A stretch of 64,000 nucleotides of DNA, taken from positions 62,001 through 126,000 of the forward strand of contig NZ_VUMG01000002.1 of NCBI RefSeq assembly GCF_009696315.1. Direction: 5' to 3'. The notes under the pieces are model-generated. The model had not been told where the DNA came from, did no database searches, and saw only the letters and a list, made by a program, of their open reading frames with translations. The stretch is from Cutibacterium porci (GTDB lineage: Bacteria; Actinomycetota; Actinomycetes; Propionibacteriales; Propionibacteriaceae). How positions within the stretch are numbered: position 1 is the first letter of the stretch; each line of letters starts with the position of its first letter. The translations under genes were made by a program, and so were the position numbers. This document shows, one piece after another, positions 17,871 to 27,140 of the stretch.

Positions 17871-17973
17871 TGTCGGGCTCCTTTCGCGTCCATCCGAGTT
17901 TGGCTGCCAGATCTGGGGGGCAGGTGACCTTCGTTCCGCCTGGCGTTACGAAGGTCACCTTTGCTTCACTCAT
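17815..17973 (-). CDS. Small capsid-associated protein
   Basis: 52 aa, ATG overlapping the major capsid stop. The start, MSEAKVTFVTPGGTKVTCP then LAAKLGWTRK, resembles short proteins encoded after the capsid gene in many actinophages (DUF7302-like). The C-terminal basic tail overlaps the connector gene by 56 bases, so the true end may be shorter than shown. Function unknown. Confidence 0.5.
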   Translation of the reverse strand: MSEAKVTFVTPGGTKVTCPPDLAAKLGWTRKEPDSGQKPRNTARDRAPRQRH

Positions 17974-18869
17974 GCGGCGTTGGTGAGCTTGACGAACTGC
18001 TCGGGGTCGGTGATGAGGCAGCCGTATTCGGCTTCGGCGAGGATGCCGACGAGGTTGTTTTGCCACAGGGGGATGATTTCCCCGTTGAGCTTGACGGTGG
18101 CCTCGGTTGATACCGAGTAGGTGATTCCGCCGACCTGGCCCCAGACAATCTTGGACCAGTCCCCGCCGTAGCCGACTACGCTCTTACGATCGGAGGTGGC
18201 GACACCATCGCCGACGAACGCTGGACGGCCCAGCAGGCGGGCGGAGGCGAGGGCGTTATCGCTGTAGACAGGCTCAGCGAGGAGCGGGCGTCCGGTGGTG
18301 TCGTAGGAACCGTTAAGCAGCGGTTCTGCAGTGGAGTCGAATGCCCAACCGGTGAGCTTCTTGCCCTCGGCGACCATGAGCTGAATGGCAGTATTTGCGT
18401 CACCGTAGATGCCACCGTGGGCGGCGTCGGCGGTGCCAAGCTCGACGGCCTTCTTGGTCTCGTCGAGGTTGTGGGCGAACGGCGAGCTGGTGCCGTGCAG
18501 GACGGCGGCATCGAAGGCTACAGCGAAAGCCTCGGCGATGTCAGTCTTAAACATGTTGACATAGTTGGCAGGGTTGGCGCGCACAACCTCAGCAGAGACG
18601 ACGGCGATAGCGGCAATCTTCTTGGGCTCCATCTTCAGCAGCCCGACCTCGCCCTTAGTGACGGGTTTCTCGCCCGCCTCGGCGACCCACCCGGCGGTGG
18701 GCTTGGAGGTGACAATCGGGACGGTCTCTCCGGAGATACCCAGCGGAACCTTACGGGCGAGCTGCTGGACAACGGAACGCTTGGCGGCCTCGTCGAAGAA
18801 CGCTTGGGCCATGTGCGGCTGGAGATAGCCGGAAAAATCGGTTGTTTTGGTGGGTGCGGTGACAGTCAC
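17970..18869 (-). CDS. Major capsid protein, HK97 fold
   Basis: 299 aa from GTG/ATG 18869. It has the capsid hallmarks: PLGISGETVPIVTSKPTAGWVAEAG (E-loop region, near 43-68), KKIAAIAVVSAEVVRANPAN, and DIAEAFAVAFDAAVLHG. The length is typical for a scaffold-assisted HK97-fold capsid without a delta domain. It follows a scaffold gene and precedes connector genes. Confidence 0.9.
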   Translation of the reverse strand: MTVTAPTKTTDFSGYLQPHMAQAFFDEAAKRSVVQQLARKVPLGISGETVPIVTSKPTAGWVAEAGEKPVTKGEVGLLKMEPKKIAAIAVVSAEVVRANPANYVNMFKTDIAEAFAVAFDAAVLHGTSSPFAHNLDETKKAVELGTADAAHGGIYGDANTAIQLMVAEGKKLTGWAFDSTAEPLLNGSYDTTGRPLLAEPVYSDNALASARLLGRPAFVGDGVATSDRKSVVGYGGDWSKIVWGQVGGITYSVSTEATVKLNGEIIPLWQNNLVGILAEAEYGCLITDPEQFVKLTNAA

Positions 18870-18881
18870 GGGGGCTCCTTA

Positions 18882-19454
18882 TTAGGCGTGGCGTCGCCCG
18901 ACGGCCGCCGTGAGGGCGGCTGCAATCGGGTCGAGGGGGGCTGACGGTGTTGCTGGGGTGTTGAGGTCGCGTACGCCTGCACCTGCTGGCTTCGTCTTGA
19001 AGCGGGGGTGGTCTTCGACGAACTGGTTAATGGTGGCGGCGATGTTATCCGGCGTCGCGTCGGAGACGGCCTTACGGAAAGAGGTGGAGTCGAGGAGGGC
19101 TTCCCGGTCGACTCCGTCAGGCATGGACTGCCAGACGGCAAGCTGTAGCTGTGCCGCCTTGGTTTCCGCCTGGGCTTGGGCGAGCTGCTCGGTGAGCTGC
19201 TCAGGGGTGGGCGTCTCGCCCTGGTCGATTCCGAGGGCGGCGGCGAGGCCGTCGCGCAACTGGAAGAATTGAGCTTCGAGCTCCTGGCGCTTGTCGCGTT
19301 CGCGGGCCAGGTCTTCTAGGACTGCTTTCTTGGAGCCACGGCCTTCTGTCTGCGGCGTCTCGCCTGCGTCGACAGTGGTGCCCTGGCTGTCACCAATCTT
19401 AGCAGAATCGTTGGCATCCTCGTCGGTGCCGGAGTTTTCGGCGGTGTCATCCAT
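18882..19454 (-). CDS. Scaffolding protein
   Basis: 190 aa from ATG 19454; the longer frame upstream is a basic shadow of the MuF-like gene. It is acidic at the N-terminus, has a long central coiled coil (VLEDLARERDKRQELEAQFF) and a basic, Ala-rich C-terminus, which is the standard scaffold plan. It lies directly before the capsid gene with a 12-base gap, and would template capsid assembly before removal. Confidence 0.8.
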   Translation of the reverse strand: MDDTAENSGTDEDANDSAKIGDSQGTTVDAGETPQTEGRGSKKAVLEDLARERDKRQELEAQFFQLRDGLAAALGIDQGETPTPEQLTEQLAQAQAETKAAQLQLAVWQSMPDGVDREALLDSTSFRKAVSDATPDNIAATINQFVEDHPRFKTKPAGAGVRDLNTPATPSAPLDPIAAALTAAVGRRHA

Positions 19455-19471
19455 CTCGGATGTCCTTTCTT

Positions 19472-20533
19472 CTAGTCGTTTTGGATTGGGCCGACATGCC
19501 AGGAGTCGCGCCAGTCTTGGCGTAGGCGTCCGTGCTCGTCGCGTGACCAGTGTGTTTTGCGCACCGTCCAGTCCTGGGGCGGGTAGTTGCCCGCCTTCCA
19601 TGCGGCTAGCCGTTTCGGCCCCATCACGCGCTCTTGCACATCTTCGGGCTGCTTTTTGAGCCATTTGACGCCGTCGCCTGGCCTGATAGCGGTTCCCGGT
19701 TCTGGGATGTCGTTGACCCCTAGCTGGGCCCATGGTTTGGTGACCGGGATGCCGGTGCAGCGGCCTTGGTGGTGGTCGAGGGGGCCGGGCTCGTCGAGGG
19801 GGTGGATGCTGCCGTGTTGGGCGAGACATGACGGGCAGGTTCGTCCAGTGAGTGTGGCGCACCACATCCAGCCCGAGAGCACGTCACGGTTGGCGGTGTA
19901 GGTCTGGTGTGCGGCGGCCCGGTAGGCGTCGAGCTGCTCGGTGCGGGCGATGACGAGAGCGCGGGCGAGTCCCCCCTCGAAGTTGCCTTGAACTGCGCGC
20001 ACCATATGTGCGGCGACTTGGCGTGGGTTGCGGCCTAGGGTGACGCCGACGGCGATGGCGTGCTTCATAGCGTCGGTGGCGGAGGCGTTGAGGTACCAGT
20101 GACGCACAGTGATCTGCTGGAGTGTGCGCCGGATGATTGCGTCGATTTGGCTGGCGTCAACGGAGACGAGGTTGACGGTGTAGCCGGGGGGTAGCTGCGT
20201 GGCGATGAGCGCCGTCTGGTCGGATGCGGCCTGCCCTATGAGGCGGCGGGAGATTTCTGCTGCCGTGCGATTTGATTCTGCGAGGCAGTCGGTGAGCCCG
20301 TCGGATGCGATGGCGAGGGCGTCTCTGGCCTTGATGCTGCGGATCGCGGCGGTGACTTTCTCGTCGTCGTCGAGTTGGGCCAGAGCGAGGGTGGCGGTCC
20401 GCAGCTCGGATTCGATGGCATCCCAAGTGGCAGCCCAGCGGGATGCGAGACGACGGGTTTGCTCATCCTGGATGCGGTCGATCAGGCGACGCTGGCGCAG
20501 CAGCTCGGCGAGGGTGCGCTGGTTAGCTGTCAT
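19472..20533 (-). CDS. Minor head protein, MuF-like
   Basis: 353 aa from ATG 20533 (a GTG at 20545 is an alternative). The C-terminal half has the MuF / SPP1 gp7 pattern: VARTEQLDAYRAAAHQTYTA-like helix, then SGWMWCATLTGRTCPSCLA, then HPLDEPGPLDHHQGRCTG. The Cys/His cluster suggests a bound metal. It is encoded directly after the portal, overlapping it by 11 bases. MuF proteins sit inside the head and influence DNA ejection. Confidence 0.8.
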   Translation of the reverse strand: MTANQRTLAELLRQRRLIDRIQDEQTRRLASRWAATWDAIESELRTATLALAQLDDDEKVTAAIRSIKARDALAIASDGLTDCLAESNRTAAEISRRLIGQAASDQTALIATQLPPGYTVNLVSVDASQIDAIIRRTLQQITVRHWYLNASATDAMKHAIAVGVTLGRNPRQVAAHMVRAVQGNFEGGLARALVIARTEQLDAYRAAAHQTYTANRDVLSGWMWCATLTGRTCPSCLAQHGSIHPLDEPGPLDHHQGRCTGIPVTKPWAQLGVNDIPEPGTAIRPGDGVKWLKKQPEDVQERVMGPKRLAAWKAGNYPPQDWTVRKTHWSRDEHGRLRQDWRDSWHVGPIQND

Positions 20534-21860
20534 AGCCGATGGCACCGGTCATGAGGGCGCGCCCGGCGGCCTGCGCCGACTGTGCTGCAGTGTCGCTGGC
20601 CCGCTGGACGACACCGTCAGGGTCTGGCTCGTCGAGGTCGTGGACAATGTCGACGAGAGCGTATCCGAGCTGCTGCTTAGCCTGGGCGACCTGGAGTTGC
20701 TCGATGGGGTCGAGGGGCATGGGTTCGGCCCACTGGATGCCAGGTTCGACGCCGAGGAGCTGCAGGAGCCCGTTCCATACGGGTTCGGCGTCGCGCTGCC
20801 AGGCTTTGATGGTTGCGGTTCGCCTGGCGGAGAGGATGCGCAGGGCCTCCCCAGATGGTACGTCGCCGGTGGATTGGGACAGGTAGTGGTAGGGGATGCC
20901 GACAACGCGGGCGATTTTCGCGGCGAAGGCGTCTTGCACTTTGAGGAGCGGGGTGAGGTCTGGCGGGTCGAATCGTAGCAGCGGGCCGGGGCCGTTGGTG
21001 GCCCAGAACTGCTGCTTGTCTGGGTCAATGCGCCGTTCCTGCTGGGGTTGGGCGGGGGCGTAGGGGTTGCGAATGTCGCTCACATCATGGTTGAGAAGAG
21101 CATAGAAGGGGCGTGCGTAGGTTTCGGTGGTGATGATCAGATCGGCCAGAGTTTTGTTGAGAGCATCCTGGAGGGGGATGACGTCAGTGAGGACGGAGTT
21201 CCCGTGGCTCATGTGATCGTCTGGGTCGCGTTTCCACCAGCAGACGGGGACGGTGCCAAACTGGTGGGCGATAATGGGTCCGTCGTTGTCGGTGCAGCCG
21301 GTCCATGCATCGCCGTTGGCTGGCATTTCTCCGGCGAGACGCTGCTTGGTGATCCAGCGTTCCAGCCGGTCGGGGTAGTACAGGTTGACCCGGCCGTATT
21401 CGTTGTCGGCCCAGATGCGGGCCGCCCATGCCAGCTGTGATGTGTCGTCGGGGTCGGGTTGAGCGGCCATGGTGGTTGGGTCGCAGAAAGTTGGTGTGAG
21501 CCCGTTGGGGCCGGGCCAGACGATGGCGTAGGCGTCGCCGTAGATAAATCCTGCCCTGTCGATGAATCCTTCGAGGCGGGATAGTCCGTGGGTTTTCGCG
21601 GTGCCGTCGTTGTCGTGGCCGTCGCCGGTGGTGGTCCACTGCTGGATGGCGATGCCGTCGGTGAATGCTGTGACGGCGGCGGGGCACAGGTTTTCGCGCA
21701 GCGACATGACCGTGTCGGTGAGGAGTTTTTGTGCCTGCTTGTCCTGGAAGTCGCGCGAGGCGAACTGCAGCTGGTGCCTGCCGCGATAGTAGTCGTGGAG
21801 GAGGCGGTATGCGTCACGGCTGTCGGCCCATTGGGTGATGGCGTCTGTGAGGATGCTCAT
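20523..21860 (-). CDS. Portal protein
   Basis: 445 aa from ATG 21860. SPP1 gp6-type portal features include HDYYRGRHQLQFASRDFQ near residue 25, RIWADNEYGRVNLYYPDRLE, and the clip/wing stretch HDVSDIRNPYAPAQPQQERR. The gene is in the standard place between terminase and MuF-like protein. Twelve copies would form the DNA entry ring of the capsid. Confidence 0.85.
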   Translation of the reverse strand: MSILTDAITQWADSRDAYRLLHDYYRGRHQLQFASRDFQDKQAQKLLTDTVMSLRENLCPAAVTAFTDGIAIQQWTTTGDGHDNDGTAKTHGLSRLEGFIDRAGFIYGDAYAIVWPGPNGLTPTFCDPTTMAAQPDPDDTSQLAWAARIWADNEYGRVNLYYPDRLERWITKQRLAGEMPANGDAWTGCTDNDGPIIAHQFGTVPVCWWKRDPDDHMSHGNSVLTDVIPLQDALNKTLADLIITTETYARPFYALLNHDVSDIRNPYAPAQPQQERRIDPDKQQFWATNGPGPLLRFDPPDLTPLLKVQDAFAAKIARVVGIPYHYLSQSTGDVPSGEALRILSARRTATIKAWQRDAEPVWNGLLQLLGVEPGIQWAEPMPLDPIEQLQVAQAKQQLGYALVDIVHDLDEPDPDGVVQRASDTAAQSAQAAGRALMTGAIGYDS

Positions 21861-21873
21861 GGGCCATGTGCTC

Positions 21874-23313
21874 CTATCCGATGGCGGTGAGGGTTGTCCC
21901 TTGTCGGCGGCGGGTGATGACGGCCCACGTGAGCGCCTGGGTGAGGGCGTCGACCTGGTCGTCGTGGGTGGCGTTAGGGAACGCTGCGAGTTCCTCGATG
22001 AGGTCCCAGGTCCACGGTTCGAAGCCCGGCAGGTGGACGTTTCCGGCCTCTACGAGGGGCTGGACTGCGGCGGCGCGGGCTTCTTTGCCGCCCTGTGGCT
22101 GGACTGGGACGAGTCCTGGCAGGGTGTGAGAGAGGGCGTCGATGACGGCGGGGCCGTTGGCTTTGTCCTCGACGAGATGGGCGGTGGCCTGGGGCCATCG
22201 TGCGGCCATGCGCTGCATGTGCTGGCATGTCTCGGTGAAACTCCAGTGGCCTCGCGCCTGGTCGAGGAGGCGCAGGGTGGCCCCGTCGTGCTGCCATGTT
22301 TGGCCGACGGCCCAGTCGGTGTGTTCGCCGCCCTTGAAGGTGAGGTCCCAGGAGGTGAAGACGGCCCCGTTTGGCACCCAGCGTTGTCCGGTGTTGTCTG
22401 CCTGCCAGGCTGGGCGGTCGTCGATGACCCAGTGGTCGCGGTTGAAGATTGTGCCGCCGGGCGGTGATGGGTGCCCTTGGTAGAGGGAGGCGAATGTGCG
22501 GCTGCCAGCCTGCCTTTTGATGGCTTCCCATTGGGTGTCGGTGCGCCCTCTGGCGGATTGGAGCCACTGGCCTGGCGTGCGCCCTAGCGGGTCGTCGCTA
22601 CTGTCGGCCTGGGCTGGAATGTTGATGACACTCCATCGGTTGGCGTCGTCGGAGGCTAGGAGTCGTCCGGCGAGGTCGTCTTCGTGCCAGCGGGTGAGGA
22701 TGAGCACGACGGGCGCTCCGGGGGCGAGTCGGGTTGATGCTACGTCTGTCCACCAGTCCCAGACGCGCTCGCGATATACTTTAGAGTCGGCCTGTTCGCG
22801 ATCTTTGATGGGGTCGTCGATGATGAGCAGGTCGACGGCGCGTCCGGTGAGGGATCCGCCGACGCCGGTGGCGTAGACGCCGCCGTCATGTCCGGCGAGC
22901 TGCCATTCGTGTTGGGCTGACAGGTCGGGGCGGACGGTGAGTCCGAGGCTGGGGTGGGATGCGATGTCGTCGCGTATGATTCTTCCCCATCGTCTGGCTA
23001 CCGAGTGGGCGTAGGAGGCGATGGCGATGCGGGTGTCTGGGTTGTGGGTGAGCGCCCACAGGGGGAAGCGTCGGCTGCAGCGCTGGGATTTCCCCTCTTG
23101 GGGTGGCATGGACACGATGAGGCGTCCGTCTGTGGTGTCTGCGAGCTGGGCTAGTTGGGTGTCGATGAGTCGCAGGGCTGGTGTTTGGATGGTTGTGGGG
23201 TCGAGCTCCTGGGCCATGTCTCCGGGTGTGTCCCAGCGGTTGGTGGTGTCGGCGAGTATGGTGCGCATGGCTGCTGCGGTGGCGGGGTTGAGGCGCAGGA
23301 TTGGCGCTGACAT
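21874..23313 (-). CDS. Terminase large subunit
   Basis: 479 aa. The ATPase domain has a Walker A-like MPPQEGKSQ (residues 68-76) and Walker B LLIIDDPI near 160. The C-terminal nuclease domain has FTSWDLTFKGG (first acidic residue), HLVEDKANGPAV and a final DDQVDALTQAL. This is a complete headful- or cos-type packaging motor. The TerL gene stands at the start of the late structural operon. Confidence 0.9.
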   Translation of the reverse strand: MSAPILRLNPATAAAMRTILADTTNRWDTPGDMAQELDPTTIQTPALRLIDTQLAQLADTTDGRLIVSMPPQEGKSQRCSRRFPLWALTHNPDTRIAIASYAHSVARRWGRIIRDDIASHPSLGLTVRPDLSAQHEWQLAGHDGGVYATGVGGSLTGRAVDLLIIDDPIKDREQADSKVYRERVWDWWTDVASTRLAPGAPVVLILTRWHEDDLAGRLLASDDANRWSVINIPAQADSSDDPLGRTPGQWLQSARGRTDTQWEAIKRQAGSRTFASLYQGHPSPPGGTIFNRDHWVIDDRPAWQADNTGQRWVPNGAVFTSWDLTFKGGEHTDWAVGQTWQHDGATLRLLDQARGHWSFTETCQHMQRMAARWPQATAHLVEDKANGPAVIDALSHTLPGLVPVQPQGGKEARAAAVQPLVEAGNVHLPGFEPWTWDLIEELAAFPNATHDDQVDALTQALTWAVITRRRQGTTLTAIG

Positions 23314-23371
23314 TGCGCCTCCTTGTCTGTTTTGGGCGCACTAGCCCCGCTGACTGTCACCATACCATACT

Positions 23372-24151
23372 TTACGCGGCTTTGTCTTTGTCTTCGATGG
23401 CTGCGGTGATGTCTGGCCAGAGTTGGGCTATGACATCCCATGGGTAGAACCGTGGCGGCGTGGTGTGTGGGGCTGGTTTGATTTTGCCGCGCCGGTGCCA
23501 TTGGTTGAGGCGTTTGCGTTGGACGGGGAGTTCTGCGGCGAGTTCGGCTGCGGTCATGGGTGGGGCTAGCCGCCATCGTTTTTCGAGGGCGGCGGGGCCG
23601 GGGTACTCGTGGCGTTGGCTTTCGGGTTGCCAGCGGGTTGCGGTGCAGGCGAGGACGGGGCCGTCGATTTCGCAGGGTGCCCCGCATGCGGGGCAGGTGA
23701 TGGCGTTGGGTGGCTTGAGTCCTACGGCGCGGGCTAGGCGGGCATAGGTGACACTAATGGTGTCGTCGACCATGGCCATGTCGGCCTCGTCGAGCCAGGC
23801 CCGCGAGTCGGCCCACACGGCTGCTAGCCAGGCGCATTCGGCGGTCCAGGTTAGGCCGCACGGTTGGGGGTGTGTGGCGCGTGTGTCGTCGTCGATGGCC
23901 TCCCAGATGACCCTGGATGCCTCCTCTGCGAGGGTGCGTAGCAGGGGTGGCTCCCATCCCGGGGATGGCAGGATGTCGAGGCGTGACAGGTCTAGGGGTG
24001 GGCGTGATCCTGGGACGTGGCGGGTGTGTGTGGATTCGCCGTCGGGGTTGCGGGTGGTGCCGAGGTGGTGCAGTTCGGCGACGAGGGCGGGCATGTTTTG
24101 GATGCGGCTGAGCGGGTCGGTGGAGGGTAACCATGCGAGGGGTGCGGTCAC
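23372..24151 (-). CDS. DNA-binding protein upstream of terminase
   Basis: 259 aa from GTG 24151, overlapping the upstream stop (GTGA). The larger frame to 24670 is an Arg/His/Pro-rich shadow. [18 protein letters not shown] zinc-ribbon lies near residue 175. The C-terminal 70 residues ([20 protein letters not shown], then [14 protein letters not shown]) form a MerR-like winged helix. By position and DNA-binding plan it could be the small terminase or a late-gene regulator; I cannot decide. Confidence 0.6.
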   Translation of the reverse strand: MTAPLAWLPSTDPLSRIQNMPALVAELHHLGTTRNPDGESTHTRHVPGSRPPLDLSRLDILPSPGWEPPLLRTLAEEASRVIWEAIDDDTRATHPQPCGLTWTAECAWLAAVWADSRAWLDEADMAMVDDTISVTYARLARAVGLKPPNAITCPACGAPCEIDGPVLACTATRWQPESQRHEYPGPAALEKRWRLAPPMTAAELAAELPVQRKRLNQWHRRGKIKPAPHTTPPRFYPWDVIAQLWPDITAAIEDKDKAA

Positions 24152-24729
24152 TGGTCCTCCTGGAGGGCGTCGAGTATGAGTTGGCGTCCGTCGATGGTGT
24201 GGTCTGCGCGGGCGCGGTCGATCATGGCGAGTAGGGCTGTGACGTTGGCTGCTGCGGTGAGTTCTTGGGAGTGGGCGATGCGGTCTTGGATTCCGAGTCT
24301 GCACATGCGGTCGAGGGCGTTGGTAGTGCGGCCGATGGCGCGCTCGTAGACGGTGACGGTGGCCCGCACTTCGTCTGCCCCGGTGACGGGGTTGGTGTGG
24401 GTCCATGTGTCGGTGACTTCGGCGAGTTTGGCGCGGGCAAGGTCGAGGAAGGCTATTTGTTCTCCGACGATGCGGGCGAGTTGTTGGGCTGGGTTGGTGA
24501 CGGGTTGGATGTTGATGCGGGTGAGTTCCCCGCGGACTTTGGCTTCGAGCACGTTTGCTGCGGCTGTGCGGCGTGCCGCCTTGGAGGCTCCGCCGTGCAT
24601 GCGGCAGCGTGTCCCGCCCTTGATGGGGTGTTGTTGGCAGGGTTTGCCGGTGCGGGTTTTGGCGCCGCATATGGTGGCATGGGGTTGCCCGTTTGTGTTG
24701 TTTCGTGTGGGGTTGTGGTGTTTTGTCAT
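24148..24729 (-). CDS. HGG-motif zinc protein, possible terminase small subunit
   Basis: 193 aa from ATG 24729. The N-terminus has [19 protein letters not shown], then RCRMHGGAS, a zinc-binding CxxxxxxxxC...C...H pattern common in phage proteins encoded just before the terminase. Helical segments follow. It could act in DNA recognition for packaging. Translationally coupled to the next gene. Confidence 0.6.
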   Translation of the reverse strand: MTKHHNPTRNNTNGQPHATICGAKTRTGKPCQQHPIKGGTRCRMHGGASKAARRTAAANVLEAKVRGELTRINIQPVTNPAQQLARIVGEQIAFLDLARAKLAEVTDTWTHTNPVTGADEVRATVTVYERAIGRTTNALDRMCRLGIQDRIAHSQELTAAANVTALLAMIDRARADHTIDGRQLILDALQEDQ

Positions 24730-24740
24730 GGCTCCTCCTC

Positions 24741-25166
24741 TCATGCTTGGGGTGACCGTGCGAGTATTGCGCGTATCTGTGCCCGGTATTTTCGCGATTT
24801 CTCTGGTGAAAGTATATCGGTTTTTATGGCTGGCATGGCGTCATTGTTGTCTGGTATTTCGCGGCCTTTGTTGCGTGCCCATGTTAGGTATTTTTTGGGG
24901 TCTTGTGGTGGCGGGGTTTGTGGCTGGGTTCTGGCGTAGGTGTCGGCTTTTGTTTTTCTGACCTGGTTGAGGATTTGTCGGGGGTCGACAAAGAGTGGCC
25001 CGGTGTCGTGGCTGCGAGCGATGGCGGCCAGGGCGGCTGTGGCGTCGGCGTAGGTGGTGTCGGCGAGGATGGGCTGCCAGGCATCTGGTGTGTATTTGTC
25101 GATTTTTTGGGCGGGGCAGATGGCCTGGATGATGCGGACGAGCTGGACGGTCTCGACGTGGTTCAT
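24741..25166 (-). CDS. Replication-associated protein
   Basis: 141 aa from ATG 25166; the upstream extension crosses a likely intergenic stretch. It is helical, with [37 protein letters not shown] and [20 protein letters not shown]. Short proteins like this follow the replication-initiation gene in many actinophages and may help load a helicase. That role is inferred from gene order. Confidence 0.5.
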   Translation of the reverse strand: MNHVETVQLVRIIQAICPAQKIDKYTPDAWQPILADTTYADATAALAAIARSHDTGPLFVDPRQILNQVRKTKADTYARTQPQTPPPQDPKKYLTWARNKGREIPDNNDAMPAIKTDILSPEKSRKYRAQIRAILARSPQA

Positions 25167-25242
25167 GGCGACCTTTCGTGTCTGTGTGGCGATCTGAGGG
25201 CCTAACACTCGCCGGGGGTACAAATACCTAGCCCCCGACCTG

Positions 25243-26193
25243 TTAGGCGCTCCTAGGCAGCATAGGGAGGCTCTGACGGGCATTGCTGCGGCTTGCGTCG
25301 TCTACTGATGCGGCATCCCGGGCGGCAGCGCGGCTGTAGGCGTCCTGCCATTCGTCGTCGGTGAGGCCGGTGGCAGGTCTCCCCTGAGGGCGCGATGGCG
25401 TCTCAGCGGAGCGCCGGAGCCAGTTACGCCAGGTGGCGTCCCAGTCGCGCTTGCGTCCGCGCTGACCAGCAACGCCAGCCCAGTAGTCGCGGAAGCGGTC
25501 GAGCTGGCCGGTCAGCCATTCGGGGGAGTGCCCGTCCTCGACGGCGAGGTTCGCCGGGGTGCGCGATGGGCCCCAGCCGTCGGGCAGCCGGGTGCCCTTG
25601 GCTGCGGTGTTCGCCGCGACCGTCTCGGGGGCGGTCGGCGCGTCAGCGACGACATCGGGCAGGTGGGGTTCGTCGGAGTCGTCACCCCCCTGTACCCCCG
25701 AACGTAGTGAGGGGGTTATATATAGGTCGGGACGGGACGGGGCTTCGTTTTGCTTCGACGTTTGCTTCGCGTTTGCTTGAAGCAAAATCGAAGCATTTGC
25801 TTCACCGTTTGCTTCGCGTTTGCTTCGTGCTTCGCTTGCCTTATTTCTCCTAGTCACACCGGATTTCATGCCACCTTTACGCCCCGCCTCGGACCGCTTG
25901 GCGCTCGTTTGCTTCCGCCTCTCACGGACTGCTGACGAGGAGGGTTGATACTCGTTCCAATCATGGAATTGGTACCCCCCTTCGACGCGTTCCCACAGAC
26001 CTGCTTGAAGCAAAATCGAAGCATTTGCTTCGTTGCTTCGCAGCATGGGGAGCACTGCCTTTGGAACGTATCCGTCGGTGAGCTGCTGGGCGCACCATGC
26101 GCCTGCCGTGACCCACAAGCCGAGCGCTTCGAGAGGGCAGGCCAGCACCTTCGGATTGAGCGGGAAAGTATCGTCAACTTTGAACCAGCTCAT
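25243..26193 (-). CDS. Phage replication initiation protein
   Basis: 316 aa, ATG overlapping the methylase stop (ATGA). The N-terminal 90 residues are a winged-helix domain (WFKVDDTFPLNPKVLACPLE, then FHDWNEYQPSSSAVRERRKQ), typical of lambda O / DnaD-like phage initiators. A low-complexity Lys/Ala/Ser middle contains two copies of ANASILLQA encoded by identical 30-bp DNA repeats. The C-terminus (RFRDYWAG, DWDATWRNWLRR) matches the end of many phage replication proteins. The initiator probably binds repeats inside its own gene. Confidence 0.75.
   Translation of the reverse strand: MSWFKVDDTFPLNPKVLACPLEALGLWVTAGAWCAQQLTDGYVPKAVLPMLRSNEANASILLQAGLWERVEGGYQFHDWNEYQPSSSAVRERRKQTSAKRSEAGRKGGMKSGVTRRNKASEARSKREANGEANASILLQANAKQTSKQNEAPSRPDLYITPSLRSGVQGGDDSDEPHLPDVVADAPTAPETVAANTAAKGTRLPDGWGPSRTPANLAVEDGHSPEWLTGQLDRFRDYWAGVAGQRGRKRDWDATWRNWLRRSAETPSRPQGRPATGLTDDEWQDAYSRAAARDAASVDDASRSNARQSLPMLPRSA
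25774..25803. repeat. Iteron-like repeat copy A inside the replication gene
   Basis: A 30-bp sequence beginning TGCTTGAAGCAAAATCGAAG is repeated exactly at 26002-26031. Around this copy (25741-25840) the unit TTTGCTTCG or TGCTTCG recurs many times in both orientations. The cluster is AT-richer than its surroundings. The arrangement recalls lambda ori, where iterons lie within the O gene. Confidence 0.65.
26002..26031. repeat. Iteron-like repeat copy B inside the replication gene
   Basis: Exact 30-bp copy of 25774-25803, 228 bp away, followed by two more TTGCTTCG units to 26040. Both copies encode the same peptide, ANASILLQA, in the initiator. Confidence 0.65.
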
Positions 26194-27140
26194 GCCGCCT
26201 CATCTCCGAACAATGAATCCTGGGTTGCTGGTTTGAGGCACGCCGGGGAAAACCAGATGCGCTCGCGGTCGCTCGCTCTGCCAGCCCCGTAGCCAGAACT
26301 GCCAGCCTTTCCGAAGACCTTCGTCCACCCGTGGGCAAGCAGCTCGTCGTGCTCGCTGTCATAGCCGCACAGGGCGATCCTCATGTCTGCTGGTGCTCGC
26401 AGACACCAGTCGCGGGCTGCCGCCGACAGGCCGACACCGTCGCTGCCGTAGATGTCGTAGCCGACCTCGTACGGTGGGTCCAGTAGGACGGCGATAGACC
26501 CGTCTCCGCCGTTTCTGGCGCACAGCGCGGCCGGTGTCACCACCATGTTCCAGCCGCCGCAGGTGATGCGAACGTGCGACAGCCTGTCGGCGAGGGCCGC
26601 CATGCCGGCGGCAACGTCGCGCCCGTTGGCGTACACGCCTCTATCGCTGCCGAGCGCTGGGAAACACCTTTTGACTCCGCTGCTGGCAGGGACTGACACC
26701 AATGATCCGCCGCGTGTGATCCACGGCCCCGGTTCGCTTGGGTGGCCGATCGACCCGGAGGCTACTGTCAGCCACCACGCGGCAGCCTTGGCGTCGTAGT
26801 GCTCCGGGTCGCCTTCCAGCCACGCAACGAACCCGTCGCGGCGCTCGTTCAGCCACGCCATGCGGGCGTGAATGTCCACCTCAGACAGTGGCCCGGCGCA
26901 CTCGGCGGCGACACCAGCAGGGTCAGCCTTGATGGCCCGCCACACATTCGCGACCCAGCCGTCGCGGTCGTTGATGGTCTCCACGCGCCTTCCCTTGAAG
27001 GCTGGGCGGTTTAGCAGGACCGCAGCCGACCCGCAGAAGGGCTCAACATAGCCGCCAGGATCGCCGAAGCGCTCCCAGATGATCTGGGCGGCGAGACGCT
27101 TGCCGCCGAAGTACGGGAACGGCGCTCTCAGCGCGCTCAT
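26190..27140 (-). CDS. D12-class adenine DNA methyltransferase
   Basis: 316 aa from ATG 27140, overlapping the CysH-like stop. Motif X/I is FPYFGGKR with EPFCGSAAVLL (residues 8-45), and motif IV is LLDPPYEVG near residue 215. This is the Dam/DpnM-type alpha class, which methylates adenine in a short site such as GATC. In a phage it would protect DNA from host restriction or regulate replication. No cognate endonuclease is adjacent. Confidence 0.85.
   Translation of the reverse strand: MSALRAPFPYFGGKRLAAQIIWERFGDPGGYVEPFCGSAAVLLNRPAFKGRRVETINDRDGWVANVWRAIKADPAGVAAECAGPLSEVDIHARMAWLNERRDGFVAWLEGDPEHYDAKAAAWWLTVASGSIGHPSEPGPWITRGGSLVSVPASSGVKRCFPALGSDRGVYANGRDVAAGMAALADRLSHVRITCGGWNMVVTPAALCARNGGDGSIAVLLDPPYEVGYDIYGSDGVGLSAAARDWCLRAPADMRIALCGYDSEHDELLAHGWTKVFGKAGSSGYGAGRASDRERIWFSPACLKPATQDSLFGDEAA

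Noticed and set aside
25741-26040. TTTGCTTCG repeats as a CRISPR array for the Cas-like block
   Set aside because: Units are short, in both orientations, irregularly spaced and inside a coding gene. They fit iterons better.
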